A DNA stretch of 64,000 nt from Actinobacillus indolicus (GCF_004519515.1 NZ_CP038145.1:806001-870000); one strand, 5' to 3'. Shown: positions 1 to 8,792, counted from the stretch's first letter. Notes: generated by a model not told the origin, from the letters alone. Made by a program: numbers and translations.

Positions 1-24
1 ACGGTAGCTGAAACAGCGTACCGT
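1..24 (-). terminator. Probable putP terminator hairpin, cut by window edge
   Basis: The first 24 bases fold as ACGGTA-GCTG, loop AAA, CAGC-g-TACCGT with one bulged base. It lies just downstream of the putP stop on the minus strand. A T-run on that strand would fall outside the window, so the terminator call is inference. Confidence 0.45.
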
Positions 25-32
25 CCTTTCTA

Positions 33-1541
33 TTATTTTTTCATTGCATCTTCGTAAGCTTTTTCTGCTTTTTCAAAGGTTTCAACTAACTCTGCTCGAG
101 GTGCAGGAGTAACCAATGAAACCACAAAAATTGCGATCGTTGCTAGAATAAAGCCAGGAATCATTTCATAAATACCGCTATTTGGAACCAAATCATTCCA
201 AAAAACTACAACGAGAGCACCTGTTAACATACCAGCCATCGCACCTTGCGCATTCATACGTTTCCAGAATAGAGATAAGATGACAACAGGTCCAAAGGCA
301 CAACCAAATCCTGCCCAAGCGTAAGACACCAAACCAAGCACTTTACTATTCGGATCTTGTGCTAGAACGATAGCTAATACAGAAATCACAAGCACCATTA
401 TTCGACCTAACCAAACCAATTCTTTTTGACTTGCATTAGGACGAATCATCCCTTTATAAAAATCTTCTGTAATTGCACTAGAGCAGATCAATAATTGACA
501 ACTTAAGGTGCTCATTACCGCCGCTAAAATCGCAGAAAGTAAAATCCCTGCAATCCAAGGATTAAATAACAACTTAGAAAGTTCAATAAAGACTTGCTCA
601 TTGTTTTGATTCACTGTAGCCGCTTGCTCAGGATTTGCAAAGAAATAAGCTTGACCAAAGAAACCAATTCCAACTGCACCAAATAAGCAAATGATCATCC
701 AAGTCATACTAATACGACGAGCATTTGGCATAGATTTCACACTGTCTGCAGCCATAAAACGAGCAAGAATATGTGGCTGACCAAAATAGCCCAAGCCCCA
801 TGCCGATAAACTTAATAAACCAATAAAAGTTGTGCCTGTAAAGAGATCCGTGAAATCTTTATTTACCGCCTCACCCGCAGCCACAATCACTGCATGAGTC
901 TCAGCAAATCCGCCTAGGTGAATAAGAACAAAAATAGGTGTTAAAAATAATGCAAATAACATCAAACTTGCTTGAATAGTATCCGTCCAACTTACCGCTA
1001 AGAACCCTCCGATAAAGGTATAAATAATCGTGGCTAATGCGCCATACCATAAGGCAGTTGCATAAGGAACACCAAAGAGATTCTCAAACAGTCTCGCGCC
1101 AGCTACCACGCCTGAAGCACAGTAAATCGCAAAGAAAAATAGAATGATTGTTGCTGAAACAATTTTTAAAATTTTAGTTTTATCGCCGAAACGATGATGA
1201 AAGTATTCCGGTAGCGTTAAAGCATTTGCATTATACTCCGTATGCATACGTAAACGTCCTGCGACAAATAGCCAGTTTAAATACGCCCCAACAGTTAAAC
1301 CGATTGCAATCCAGCCCTCTACTAAACCTGCAGCATATACTGCACCAGGTAACCCCATTAATAACCAACCTGACATATCAGAAGCACCCGCAGATAGCCC
1401 TGTAACAAAGCTACCTAAACGACGACCACCTAAAATATAGTCGGATAAATTATTTGTAAAACGATAGGCAATAAAGCCAATTAAAACCATCCCAATAATA
1501 TAAATGAGAAAAGTTGTTGTGGTTGGTTCGAAACCAAACAT
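33..1541 (-). CDS. putP: Sodium/proline symporter PutP
   Basis: This 502-residue inner-membrane protein imports proline with sodium. It is hydrophobic throughout, with about 13 likely membrane segments, and has the look of the solute:sodium symporter family: an N-terminal segment, a conserved GWLLMGLPGA stretch near residue 60, and LTLPEYF near residue 110. Length equals the E. coli protein. The start follows a good ribosome site (GAGGAG, 6 nt upstream). It stands alone, downstream of menB on the same strand, with its own leader of about 350 bp, so it is probably transcribed separately. No putA is visible nearby. Confidence 0.95.
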   Translation of the reverse strand: MFGFEPTTTTFLIYIIGMVLIGFIAYRFTNNLSDYILGGRRLGSFVTGLSAGASDMSGWLLMGLPGAVYAAGLVEGWIAIGLTVGAYLNWLFVAGRLRMHTEYNANALTLPEYFHHRFGDKTKILKIVSATIILFFFAIYCASGVVAGARLFENLFGVPYATALWYGALATIIYTFIGGFLAVSWTDTIQASLMLFALFLTPIFVLIHLGGFAETHAVIVAAGEAVNKDFTDLFTGTTFIGLLSLSAWGLGYFGQPHILARFMAADSVKSMPNARRISMTWMIICLFGAVGIGFFGQAYFFANPEQAATVNQNNEQVFIELSKLLFNPWIAGILLSAILAAVMSTLSCQLLICSSAITEDFYKGMIRPNASQKELVWLGRIMVLVISVLAIVLAQDPNSKVLGLVSYAWAGFGCAFGPVVILSLFWKRMNAQGAMAGMLTGALVVVFWNDLVPNSGIYEMIPGFILATIAIFVVSLVTPAPRAELVETFEKAEKAYEDAMKK

Positions 1542-1577
1542 AGGTTACTCCTCATGAAATCAAAAGATCTTTACTAT

Positions 1578-1624
1578 ATCAGAATTTCTGATGACGATAT
1601 TCCAAAATGTAACCAGATGGTTAC
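1578..1624 (-). promoter_or_regulatory. Two operator-like palindromes upstream of putP
   Basis: ATCAGAATTTCTGAT (1578-1592) is a perfect 7-1-7 palindrome. GTAACCAGATGGTTAC (1609-1624) is a perfect 6-4-6 inverted repeat. Both lie 37-83 bp upstream of the putP start, where a regulator of proline uptake could bind. The binding protein is unknown and the regulatory role is inference. Confidence 0.35.
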
Positions 1625-1805
1625 TCTTTATGCATCCCTAACTAAGTAAGAAAGTATAAATTAGCTTATGATTTTTTTGTTACAAATTTTTAACAAATTT
1701 GCGACAAGAGTAACAGATTAATTCCTTTATAGATACAAGCGGTTCGATTCTGCAAAATTTTTGCAGATTTTCAGTATGATACATAAGAGTAAATTGATGA
1801 GTGTT

Positions 1806-1843
1806 AGAAAAGAAAAAGAGCCGATATTGTGTATCAGCTCTTT
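1806..1843 (-). terminator. menB terminator
   Basis: On the minus strand AAAGAGCTGATAC pairs with its near-complement ATATCGGCTCTTT across a short loop and runs into TTTTCTTTT. It sits about 55 bp past the menB stop and has the form of a factor-independent terminator. Confidence 0.75.
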
Positions 1844-1898
1844 GAAAATCATGACCACCATTAACCTATATCAGTAGTTAATATGGGTACTTTGCTTA

Positions 1899-2756
1899 TT
1901 AAGGATTACGCTTAAACTTGCTAAAGTCAGGCGCACGTTTTTCATTAAACGCATTGCGACCTTCTTGACCTTCTTCCGTCATATAGAACAACATTGTTGC
2001 ATTACCTGCAAGTTCTTGAAGACCAGCTTGTCCGTCACAGTCCGCATTTAATGCTGCTTTTAAGCAACGTAATGCAATCGGGCTGTTGCGTAACATTTCA
2101 CGACACCAACGCACTGTTTCTTTTTCCAAATCTGCATAAGGCACAACTGTATTCACCAAGCCCATCTCTAAGGCTTCTTTCGCATCATATTGACGGCATA
2201 AGAACCAAATCTCACGCGCTTTTTTCTGCCCAACGATACGCGCCATATAGCTTGCACCCCAACCGCCATCAAATGAACCCACTTTCGGACCAGTTTGACC
2301 GAAGATCGCATTTTCTGCAGCAATGGTTAAATCACAAAGCATATGTAAAACGTGACCGCCACCAATCGCATAACCCGCCACCATTGCTACCACAGGCTTC
2401 GGACAGCTACGAATATCACGTTGGAAATCCAATACGTTTAAGTGATGCACACCACTTTCGTCTTTATAACCGCCGTAGTCGCCACGTACTTTTTGATCGC
2501 CACCGGAACAGAACGCTTTTTCGCCTTGACCTGTTAAGACAATCACACCGATTTTTTCATCAAAACGTGCATCAGAAAAGGCTTGGATCATCTCTTTCAC
2601 CGTTTGCGGACGGAAGGCATTACGCACTTCAGGGCGATTGATGGTGATTTTAGCGATACCGTCAGTCGATTTATGATACAGAATATCCGTATAACCTTCG
2701 CTACAATCGTGCCATTCAACAGGGGCATAAAGTACATCATCTTTTGGGTTTTGCAT
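1899..2756 (-). CDS. menB: 1,4-dihydroxy-2-naphthoyl-CoA synthase MenB
   Basis: MenB closes the second ring of the menaquinone precursor by converting o-succinylbenzoyl-CoA to 1,4-dihydroxy-2-naphthoyl-CoA in the cytosol. The 285 residues are the family's usual length and show the crotonase fold: FCSGGDQKVRGDYGGY near residues 85-97, GYAIGGGHVLHMLCDL near 128-143 (oxyanion-hole glycines) and TGPKVGSFDGGWG near 155-167. AAGGAAT precedes the ATG. No other men gene is in the window. Its divergent neighbour region (2757-3436) is decayed DNA, so the men genes are scattered here. Confidence 0.96.
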   Translation of the reverse strand: MQNPKDDVLYAPVEWHDCSEGYTDILYHKSTDGIAKITINRPEVRNAFRPQTVKEMIQAFSDARFDEKIGVIVLTGQGEKAFCSGGDQKVRGDYGGYKDESGVHHLNVLDFQRDIRSCPKPVVAMVAGYAIGGGHVLHMLCDLTIAAENAIFGQTGPKVGSFDGGWGASYMARIVGQKKAREIWFLCRQYDAKEALEMGLVNTVVPYADLEKETVRWCREMLRNSPIALRCLKAALNADCDGQAGLQELAGNATMLFYMTEEGQEGRNAFNEKRAPDFSKFKRNP

Positions 2757-2790
2757 TTTGTATTCCTTTTAGTTTAAACAAGCGGGCAGA

Positions 2791-3357
2791 TTATACCTGA
2801 AATTTGCAAATTTTTGCCAAAATCTGACAGCTTGTATTTACTGTTTCTCCGTCCGATATGCCTTGTGCATTGCCATAATCACTTCTCTGACCACTTTCCC
2901 AAATATGCTTACTTGGTTCTTTCTGTTTTTCTACCTTAGCTACTTGATAGGCTTTTACTTCTGAAACTAACTTGCGGACATCAACATCTAGCAATTTAAA
3001 GTCTTGCTACTACGTCGTTAAACAACTCATTATGTGTTCCTAATGCCGTAGCCCGCACGGCGTAATAGCACTTTCATCCACAGATTGGATTGGCATCAAG
3101 TAGCCTTACCTAACCCCCCTTGCTCAAATAATACTTCCATTCGTCTTTCAATATGATCAGTACAAATTAATGCCAGCTTTTTTGCCTGTGATGCTTTGAC
3201 AAACTTAGGGCTATAAGCTGTAGTCGCCCCATGGCGCTCATCTCTTCAACTCGTTTATCAATATCTTCCACCACTCCTTTATATTTACTTTTCAAGTAAA
3301 GGCTAATCACGGGTAATCAGCTTTGGTATCTCTTTGATCTAAATTATTCGTACCCAT
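2791..3357 (-). pseudogene. Decayed gene remnant(s) of unknown function
   Basis: On the minus strand a run of short frames can be read in succession. An ATG at 3357 opens 16 codons ending at TGA (3307-3309). A second frame reads ISLYLKSKYKGVVEDIDKR... to EEMSAMG. A shift of one base leads to TTAYSPKFVKASQAKKLALI...DHIERRMEVLFEQGG. Further shifts give ATALGTHNELFNDVVARL and a last 67-codon stretch LDVDVRKLVSEVKAYQVAKV... ending at 2791. The hydrophilic, gene-like composition across shifts suggests one or two genes broken by frameshifts. I do not recognise the family. A phage or mobile-element origin is possible but unproven. Confidence 0.4.
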
Positions 3358-3436
3358 AAAGGCTTTAGTTCTTGGTTTTTTATTTTTCGTCTCGTAAAAT
3401 AGAATTTTAAATTACTTTAAAATTAAATGAGCTTTT

Positions 3437-3817
3437 ATGTCCGAATCTCAAATTGAAAACCGTTTAGCAAAGCTAGAAACTGAAATTAAGGGGTTAAGAG
3501 ATGAAACAATGTATCTTCGAGCTATTCTTTCTGATCTCATTTATTCCGCAATCAAGCAAGATAAATTCAATCCTGAATTTCTAGTTACCAAACTTCTCGA
3601 TTACAAACACTCGCCTTATAGCTGGATTAGTAGCAAAGAAGAGAACCCTGCAATGTATTGCCGTCATCTAAGCATTCTGCAAGAGTTTGCTGATGCAATC
3701 TTTATAGCTGAAGAGTCTCGTAATAAGCAGAGAAAGGGCTCTTCTCTTGCTATGGAGTTAGAGAAGGTTAGGCTTTATATTCAACAGGAATTAGCTATTC
3801 ATCAATTAAAGCGCTGA
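3437..3817 (+). CDS. Hypothetical protein, coiled-coil N-terminus
   Basis: A 126-residue hydrophilic protein that I do not recognise. Residues 1-35 (SQIENRLAKLETEIKGLRDE and on) have the heptad pattern of a coiled coil. There is no signal peptide or membrane segment. A GAGC lies about 5 nt before the ATG. It sits in a stretch of decayed DNA: broken frames lie upstream on the other strand, and a stop-interrupted mini-gene overlaps its 3' end in antisense. It may be a surviving cargo gene of a lost mobile element, but nothing in the sequence proves this. Confidence 0.55.
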   Translation: MSESQIENRLAKLETEIKGLRDETMYLRAILSDLIYSAIKQDKFNPEFLVTKLLDYKHSPYSWISSKEENPAMYCRHLSILQEFADAIFIAEESRNKQRKGSSLAMELEKVRLYIQQELAIHQLKR

Positions 3818-3956
3818 CTTCTTTATCAATTATTTTTGCTTGAACCAAAATACTTTCTACTAACGCCTTACTGGTAGTATTTTGGCTATATCGAGCTCAT
3901 AAATATCCCATTAACAATAGTTTAAATGCTTGTGCTTTACATATTTCATCTGTCAT
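3795..3956 (-). pseudogene. Small ORF interrupted by an in-frame TGA
   Basis: From an ATG at 3956 (preceded by GGAAGAAAGAAA) the frame reads MTDEICKAQAFKLLLMGYL, a TGA at codon 20 (3897-3899), then continues in the same frame as ARYSQNTTSKALVESILVQA and on, to TAG at 3795. The full frame would give about 53 residues. A single substitution appears to have killed a small gene. The family is unknown. The end overlaps the hypothetical gene 3437-3817 in antisense. Confidence 0.4.
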
Positions 3957-4319
3957 TTTCTTTCTTCCTATGGTAGTGACCAACCACATTTTTAATTTCA
4001 TCATTGTATACGATACCACGATCAGTATGGTGGAATATCGTGGCGAATAACAAGCGGATAAATAAACTCAGAAATTTGTAAATTGCCCGACATTATATAA
4101 CCTTTAATTTGAAAAAGTAGGGACACACTGCGTGTGTCCGTTATGGTCATTTATATATTTAAATAACTTAAAGACGGATACACGCAGTGTATCCCTACAT
4201 ATTCACAACTACATAATCTCTAAAATTTACAAATTTTTGCCAAAATCCGACCGCTTGTACTTGTAATCTGTGAATTTAGCTCCATATAAGGCAAGTCTTT
4301 TTAACAAATAGGAAAAATT
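3957..4319. other. Non-coding gap before fklB
   Basis: No ORF is supportable here. The region holds an inverted repeat CCACGAT...ATCGTGG (about 4016-4043), a degenerate uptake signal near 4056, the REP-like hairpin doublet (4117-4198) and an extended uptake signal at about 4225-4258 (AT-rich tail, then ACCGCTTG). The fklB promoter is presumably between 4200 and 4319. Confidence 0.6.
4117..4198. repeat. REP-like inverted hairpin doublet
   Basis: Two 25-bp arms (4117-4141 and 4174-4198) are inverted relative to each other and match at 23 of 25 positions. Each arm is itself a hairpin: GGACACAC-TGC-GTGTGTCC in the first and the GGATACAC/GTGTATCC equivalent in the second. The two differences between arms are compensatory within each arm. 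Two inverted REP units about 30 bp apart is the layout known as a REPIN or BIME. Confidence 0.6.
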
Positions 4320-4949
4320 ATGTCTTTAAATTTAGAACAAGTGAAATTAGAAAGCGTTGAAGCAAAAGGCGGTTACGGTATCGGTTTACAAATCGGTCAG
4401 CAATTATTAGGTAGTGGTTTAGACGTGGAACCAGAAGCAGTGGTAAAAGGGATTTTTGATGTATTAAATCAAAATCCACCTGCATTAGATTTAAATGAAG
4501 TGACAAAAGCGTTACAAGAGTTATCTCAACGTGCTGAAGCAGAGCAAGCAAAAGCCTTTGAAGCATTAGCAGCAGAAGGTAAAGCGTTTTTAGAAGAGAA
4601 TAAAAAACATCCATCTGTGAAAGAAACAGAAAGTGGTTTGCAGTATGAAGTGTTAGTGGAAGGTACAGGTAAAGTGCCTGCGAAAACAGATAAAGTGCGT
4701 GTTCACTATACGGGTTCATTAATTGATGGCACAGTATTTGATAGCTCCGTAAAACGTGGTACACCAGCAGAGTTCCCAGTGACAGGCGTGATTGCAGGTT
4801 GGGTTGAAGCGTTGCAAATGATGCCTGTGGGTTCAAAATGGCGTTTAACCATTCCACATAACCTTGCTTACGGTGAGCGTGGTGCAGGTGCGTCTATTCC
4901 GCCATTTAGCACGTTAATTTTTGAAGTGGAACTTTTAGATATCGTTTAA
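4320..4949 (+). CDS. fklB: FKBP-type peptidyl-prolyl isomerase (FklB/FKBP22 type)
   Basis: A 209-residue prolyl cis-trans isomerase. Residues 1-110 form the helical dimerisation part of the Mip/FklB group, with an EAEQAKAFEALAAEGKAFLEEN helix. Residues 115-209 form the FKBP catalytic domain, with VRVHYTGSLIDGTVFDSS, VIAGWVEAL, and a C-terminal AYGERGAGASIPPFSTLIFE stretch. There is no signal peptide, so it is cytosolic, which favours FklB over FkpA. It is a single-gene unit with AGGAAAAAT before the ATG and a strong terminator after the stop. Confidence 0.9.
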   Translation: MSLNLEQVKLESVEAKGGYGIGLQIGQQLLGSGLDVEPEAVVKGIFDVLNQNPPALDLNEVTKALQELSQRAEAEQAKAFEALAAEGKAFLEENKKHPSVKETESGLQYEVLVEGTGKVPAKTDKVRVHYTGSLIDGTVFDSSVKRGTPAEFPVTGVIAGWVEALQMMPVGSKWRLTIPHNLAYGERGAGASIPPFSTLIFEVELLDIV

Positions 4950-4966
4950 TCCTCTTTTTTCTTTCT

Positions 4967-5000
4967 AAACGCCCAACGCTAGTTTGGGCGTTTTCTTTTT
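4967..5000 (+). terminator. fklB terminator
   Basis: AAACGCCCA and TGGGCGTTT pair around a short loop and are followed by TTCTTTTT, directly after the fklB stop. Confidence 0.85.
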
Positions 5001-5125
5001 ATGTTGTGATATGTATCACATTTCCTTATTTTCAGCTTACAGCTGTTCATTTTTTTATAGCTTTTTCTGTTTGAACCAAGTATATTAGCGCACAGTTGTT
5101 AGCTGAAATAACAGGATATAAATTC

Positions 5126-6898
5126 ATGGCTACTTTAGATTTTCATTTTGTTAATCGCCTTCGTTTACAAGCAAAAAATTTTGCAGATCGCACCGCTATT
5201 CGCTTTGTTGAAAACCAGCAATGGCAAGAACTTTCATGGTCTGAGTTTCAACAAAATATCGATCAACTCTCTTATGCCCTTTTAGCCCAAGGGCTTGATG
5301 TACAAGATAAAATTGGAATCTTTGCCAATAATATGCCCCGTTGGACAGTGGCAGATTTTGCAGCGATGCAAATTCGTGCTGTCGCTGTACCAATTTATGC
5401 CACCAATACGGCAAAGCAAGTGGAATATATTGTGAATGATGCGGATGTTAAAATTCTCTTTGTCAGCGATCAGGAACAGTTTGATTACGTTGCTGAAATA
5501 GCGAACAACTGTCCACAATTAGCCAAAATTGTGGCAATGAAAAGTAGCATAAATATTAATAATCACCCCCTTGCATGCCATTGGGATGACTTTATTCAAG
5601 TTGAGCCACAAGCGGATAGATTGGCTCAACGTTTAGCAGATAAACAGCTATCGGATTTATTCACCTTAATTTATACATCAGGAACCACAGGTGAACCTAA
5701 AGGGGTGATGTTAGATTATGCGAATCTTGCTCATCAATTAATCTCACACGATCAGGCTCTTGATATTAGTGATAAAGATGTTTCTTTATCTTTCTTACCT
5801 TTGTCGCATATTTTTGAGCGTGCTTGGGTTGCTTATGTGTTTCATAGTGGTGCAACAAATTGCTACTTGGAAGATACAAACCATGTGCCTGAAGCCTTAG
5901 TTGCGGTTAAGCCAACGGTGATGTGCGCAGTTCCCCGTTTTTATGAAAAAATTTATACGGCGGTATGGGATAAAGTGGAAAAAGCGCCAGTTCATCGTCG
6001 AACCTTGTTTAAATGGGCAATTAATGTGGGAGAGCGTTACTTACTAGCTTCTCAACCGTCGGCTTTATTAACGTTACAGTACCGCTTAGCGAATAAACTG
6101 GTCTTTTCAAAATTACGTGCATTACTAGGCGGAAATATCCGAATGATGCCTTGTGGCGGTGCAAAATTAGAACCAACCATTGGGCTGTTTTTCCACAGTA
6201 TTGGGGTGAATATCAAACTCGGTTATGGAATGACTGAAACGACAGCAACGGTTTCTTGTTGGGCGGATAAAGGGTTTAACCCGAATTCAATCGGCACATT
6301 AATGCCAAATGCCGAAGTCAAAATTGGGGAAGAAAACGAAATTCTTGTGCGTGGTGGTATGGTGATGCGTGGTTATTACAAAAAGCCTGAAGAAACAGCA
6401 AGAGCCTTTACGGAAGATGGATTTTTAAAAACTGGCGACGCAGGGGAAATGGATGCACAGGGCAATCTATTTATTACAGATCGCATTAAAGAGTTGATGA
6501 AAACATCTAACGGTAAATATATCGCACCACAGTATATCGAAGGCAAAATTGGTAAAGATAAATTTATTGAGCAAATTGCGGTGATTGCAGATGCGAAAAA
6601 ATATGTGTCAGCCTTGATTGTGCCGTGTTTCGACAGTTTGGAAGAGTATGCGAAGCAGTTAAACATTAAATATCATGACCGCATGGAGCTGATCAAACAT
6701 TCCGAAATTATTCAGATGTTTGAAAAGCGTATCCATGAATTGCAAAAAGAGCTTGCGAGCTTTGAGCAAATTAAAAAATTCACGCTACTTCCGCAAGCCT
6801 TCAGTGCCAAAATGGAAGAAATTACGCCGACACTGAAACTACGTCGTAAAGTGATTTTACAGCGTTATAAAGAACAGATTGAAAAGATGTATCATTAA
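5126..6898 (+). CDS. Long-chain fatty acid-CoA ligase (AMP-forming)
   Basis: This protein activates fatty acids to acyl-CoA through an acyl-adenylate. From the ATG at 5126 it has 590 residues, with the AMP-binding P-loop YTSGTTGEPKGVM near residue 195, the GYGMTETTATVS motif near 370 and TGDAGEMDAQGNLFITDRIKE near 440. This is the FadD15/long-chain synthetase group found in Haemophilus. ACAGGAT 8-9 nt before this ATG favours it over the TTG codon at 5096. No beta-oxidation genes are present in the window. A role in using host fatty acids for lipids is an inference. Confidence 0.9.
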   Translation: MATLDFHFVNRLRLQAKNFADRTAIRFVENQQWQELSWSEFQQNIDQLSYALLAQGLDVQDKIGIFANNMPRWTVADFAAMQIRAVAVPIYATNTAKQVEYIVNDADVKILFVSDQEQFDYVAEIANNCPQLAKIVAMKSSININNHPLACHWDDFIQVEPQADRLAQRLADKQLSDLFTLIYTSGTTGEPKGVMLDYANLAHQLISHDQALDISDKDVSLSFLPLSHIFERAWVAYVFHSGATNCYLEDTNHVPEALVAVKPTVMCAVPRFYEKIYTAVWDKVEKAPVHRRTLFKWAINVGERYLLASQPSALLTLQYRLANKLVFSKLRALLGGNIRMMPCGGAKLEPTIGLFFHSIGVNIKLGYGMTETTATVSCWADKGFNPNSIGTLMPNAEVKIGEENEILVRGGMVMRGYYKKPEETARAFTEDGFLKTGDAGEMDAQGNLFITDRIKELMKTSNGKYIAPQYIEGKIGKDKFIEQIAVIADAKKYVSALIVPCFDSLEEYAKQLNIKYHDRMELIKHSEIIQMFEKRIHELQKELASFEQIKKFTLLPQAFSAKMEEITPTLKLRRKVILQRYKEQIEKMYH

Positions 6899-6899
6899 T

Positions 6900-6934
6900 A
6901 AAAGAGAGCAAGTGTGTAACTTGCTCTCTTTTAT
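6900..6934 (+). terminator. Acyl-CoA ligase terminator
   Basis: AAAAGAGAGCAAG pairs perfectly with CTTGCTCTCTTTT around a 7-nt loop, immediately after the stop codon. The flanking A and T runs would let it work in both directions, serving the convergent gene at 6974 too. Confidence 0.85.
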
Positions 6935-6973
6935 TCAACATAGTTGCTCTACTTGTATTACTGCTCAACCAAA

Positions 6974-7486
6974 TTATTGAACAATAATTTTCGCACCATT
7001 AGAGAATACAATACTTTTTGCTTGGTAATTTGCACTAATAGATACATTTGGCTGACTTAAGATATCTTGTGTTTCCTTCGGTAAATTATTAAATGGAACA
7101 GAGAACACTAACTCACTTGTCGTTCCTCGTTTCAAATTATTTTTAAACGAAACAGGCATATCTTGAACTAAAATAACTTTATTCCCAGCCATATAATTTG
7201 TGGCCCAATGAACTGTTCGAATATTGCGTTTACTTTTATTCTCTACTGAATATTTAAAATTCAGGATTACCTGATTTTTATTATCACGCGTTACATTAAT
7301 ACCTAAAAACTTTACAGTAATTGCATCTGAAAAACGTTTTAAATTTTGCTCTAATTTTGTTTGAGCAGCATTTTTTTGAACATTCTTTTCTTCTACTTTT
7401 GGAGCAATTTTAGTTGCTTCCGCTTGAGCAGAAAAAGCAAAAAGTGTCGTTAAAGAAAAAACAAGTAAAGATTTAATTAATTTCAT
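6974..7486 (-). CDS. Secreted protein of unknown function
   Basis: A 170-residue protein with a clear Sec signal peptide: Lys at positions 2 and 5, a hydrophobic core LLVFSLTTLFAF, and likely cleavage after AQA near residue 22. The mature part is basic. It begins with a Lys/Glu/Gln-rich linker (about residues 25-50), followed by a domain with beta-rich character (VKFLGINVTRDNKNQVILNF and on). No lipobox is present, so it is probably periplasmic. A GAGGAG ribosome site supports the start. I do not recognise the family. It lies alone between two terminators and the manA 3' end. Confidence 0.7.
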   Translation of the reverse strand: MKLIKSLLVFSLTTLFAFSAQAEATKIAPKVEEKNVQKNAAQTKLEQNLKRFSDAITVKFLGINVTRDNKNQVILNFKYSVENKSKRNIRTVHWATNYMAGNKVILVQDMPVSFKNNLKRGTTSELVFSVPFNNLPKETQDILSQPNVSISANYQAKSIVFSNGAKIIVQ

Positions 7487-7583
7487 TTTTTACTCCTCAT
7501 ATTTGATAACGTTATGAAATTATATTAGCTATTTTAAAGGTTTATTTCGTAATAATCCAAATATCTTTTAAACAATGATAAAA

Positions 7584-8792
7584 TTACGGCAATGTTGCAA
7601 TCATTGCATAACCATCCGTTTCACCAATTAAATCAACTTGGCTTCCCGATGCAATGAAAACAGATTCACCTTGCTGTAAATGAATCGCATCTTCGCCTAA
7701 ATCAATATATAAGCTCCCAGACATTACCAAAAGAATAGATGCACTATCTGCATAGAAAGTTTCTTCATCAAATGGCTTAAATGCCAAATGTTGCATCGCA
7801 AAATCTTGTGCTTCTGGCGTTGGATAATGATGAATTGGCGATTCTTCATTTTCTTCTGCTTTAGGAATGATCTTGGGATTAATTGCTCGATAATCAATGG
7901 TATGTAACAACGCAGGAATATCAACATATTTTGGGGTCAAACCGCCACGAATTACGTTATCCGATGCTGCCATGAGTTCAATATTTTGTCCACGCAAATA
8001 GGCATGGGGTAAACCTGAGCCTTGATAGATCCCTTCGCCTTTTTTCACATTAACAATGTTAAAGAGATAAAAACAGAGTAAGCCTGCATCTAATTTGTCT
8101 AGGCTGATATTCATAGCATCAAGGGTAAATAATAGCCAATAATCAGGATCATCTAATTTCAGTTTATCTTGTTGATAAGCCTCACGCTTTTCATCAATAA
8201 TCGGCAAAAGCCATTCCGCTAACTGTGCTTGATCGGCTTGCATAATTTGGGCATACACCGTAGGCAAGCTTTGTGTTTCAATCGCTTTTGCTAATCTAGA
8301 TAATGACGGATGTTTTTCTAAACTCTCTTTGATTGCATCTTCCGATTTAAAACCATGCAGTAACCAAAAGTCTGATAAAGCAATCATCATCTCAGGTTTA
8401 TGATTGCGATCTTTGTAAGTACGATTTGGCGCATTCAGAGGAATACCTTCTTCGTTCTCTCGCTCAAAACCGTATTCTGCTTCTTTTTTGGTCGGGTGTA
8501 ATTGAATTGAAAGCGGTAACTTTACATCCAAAATTTTCAATAAGAAAGGTAACTCATCCCCAAATTGCTCTCGGGATTTTTCTCCTAAGAGTTTGGGTGC
8601 TTTATCAATCACACGATCTAATGGTAACCATTTCCCTTCAAACTCGATCATAGATGGCGCAGATCGATGAGCGCCTAACCAATATTCTGCATAAGGCTTA
8701 TTTTCTCGTTGTTTTAATTTAAGCCAATTAGGAATGAAACTTTCGCCACCCCAATCATAATGCTGGTATTGACCTTCTAGCTTAAAGATCAT
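7584..8792 (-). CDS. manA: Mannose-6-phosphate isomerase (class I)
   Basis: ManA interconverts mannose-6-phosphate and fructose-6-phosphate using a bound zinc. The 402 residues match the family length. Zinc-site motifs are visible: SIQLHPTKKEAEYGFE near residues 95-110 and GEGIYQGSGLPHAYLRG near 253-270, both with the expected His, plus a cupin-like C-terminal part. Its start overlaps the stop of the UPF0266 gene by four bases, so the two are translationally coupled. The PTS operon lies a few kb upstream on the same strand and may deliver mannose as the 6-phosphate. Confidence 0.94.
   Translation of the reverse strand: MIFKLEGQYQHYDWGGESFIPNWLKLKQRENKPYAEYWLGAHRSAPSMIEFEGKWLPLDRVIDKAPKLLGEKSREQFGDELPFLLKILDVKLPLSIQLHPTKKEAEYGFERENEEGIPLNAPNRTYKDRNHKPEMMIALSDFWLLHGFKSEDAIKESLEKHPSLSRLAKAIETQSLPTVYAQIMQADQAQLAEWLLPIIDEKREAYQQDKLKLDDPDYWLLFTLDAMNISLDKLDAGLLCFYLFNIVNVKKGEGIYQGSGLPHAYLRGQNIELMAASDNVIRGGLTPKYVDIPALLHTIDYRAINPKIIPKAEENEESPIHHYPTPEAQDFAMQHLAFKPFDEETFYADSASILLVMSGSLYIDLGEDAIHLQQGESVFIASGSQVDLIGETDGYAMIATLP

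Larger units (their letters stand above)
1542..1898. other. Intergenic region between menB and putP
   Basis: This 357-bp gap has no credible ORF. It holds the menB terminator (1806-1843), one uptake signal sequence near 1735 (ACAAGCGGTT followed by an AT-rich tail) and two short palindromes next to putP (1578-1592 and 1609-1624). The putP promoter must lie here, but I could not choose a convincing -35/-10 pair. Confidence 0.7.

Noticed and set aside
1994..2641. 215-codon plus-strand ORF opposite menB
   Set aside because: It is a shadow frame with His/Arg/Leu-biased composition. The minus-strand frame encodes an unmistakable MenB.
4318..4857. 179-codon minus-strand ORF opposite fklB
   Set aside because: Leucine-rich antisense shadow of the FKBP gene; no ribosome site or family match.
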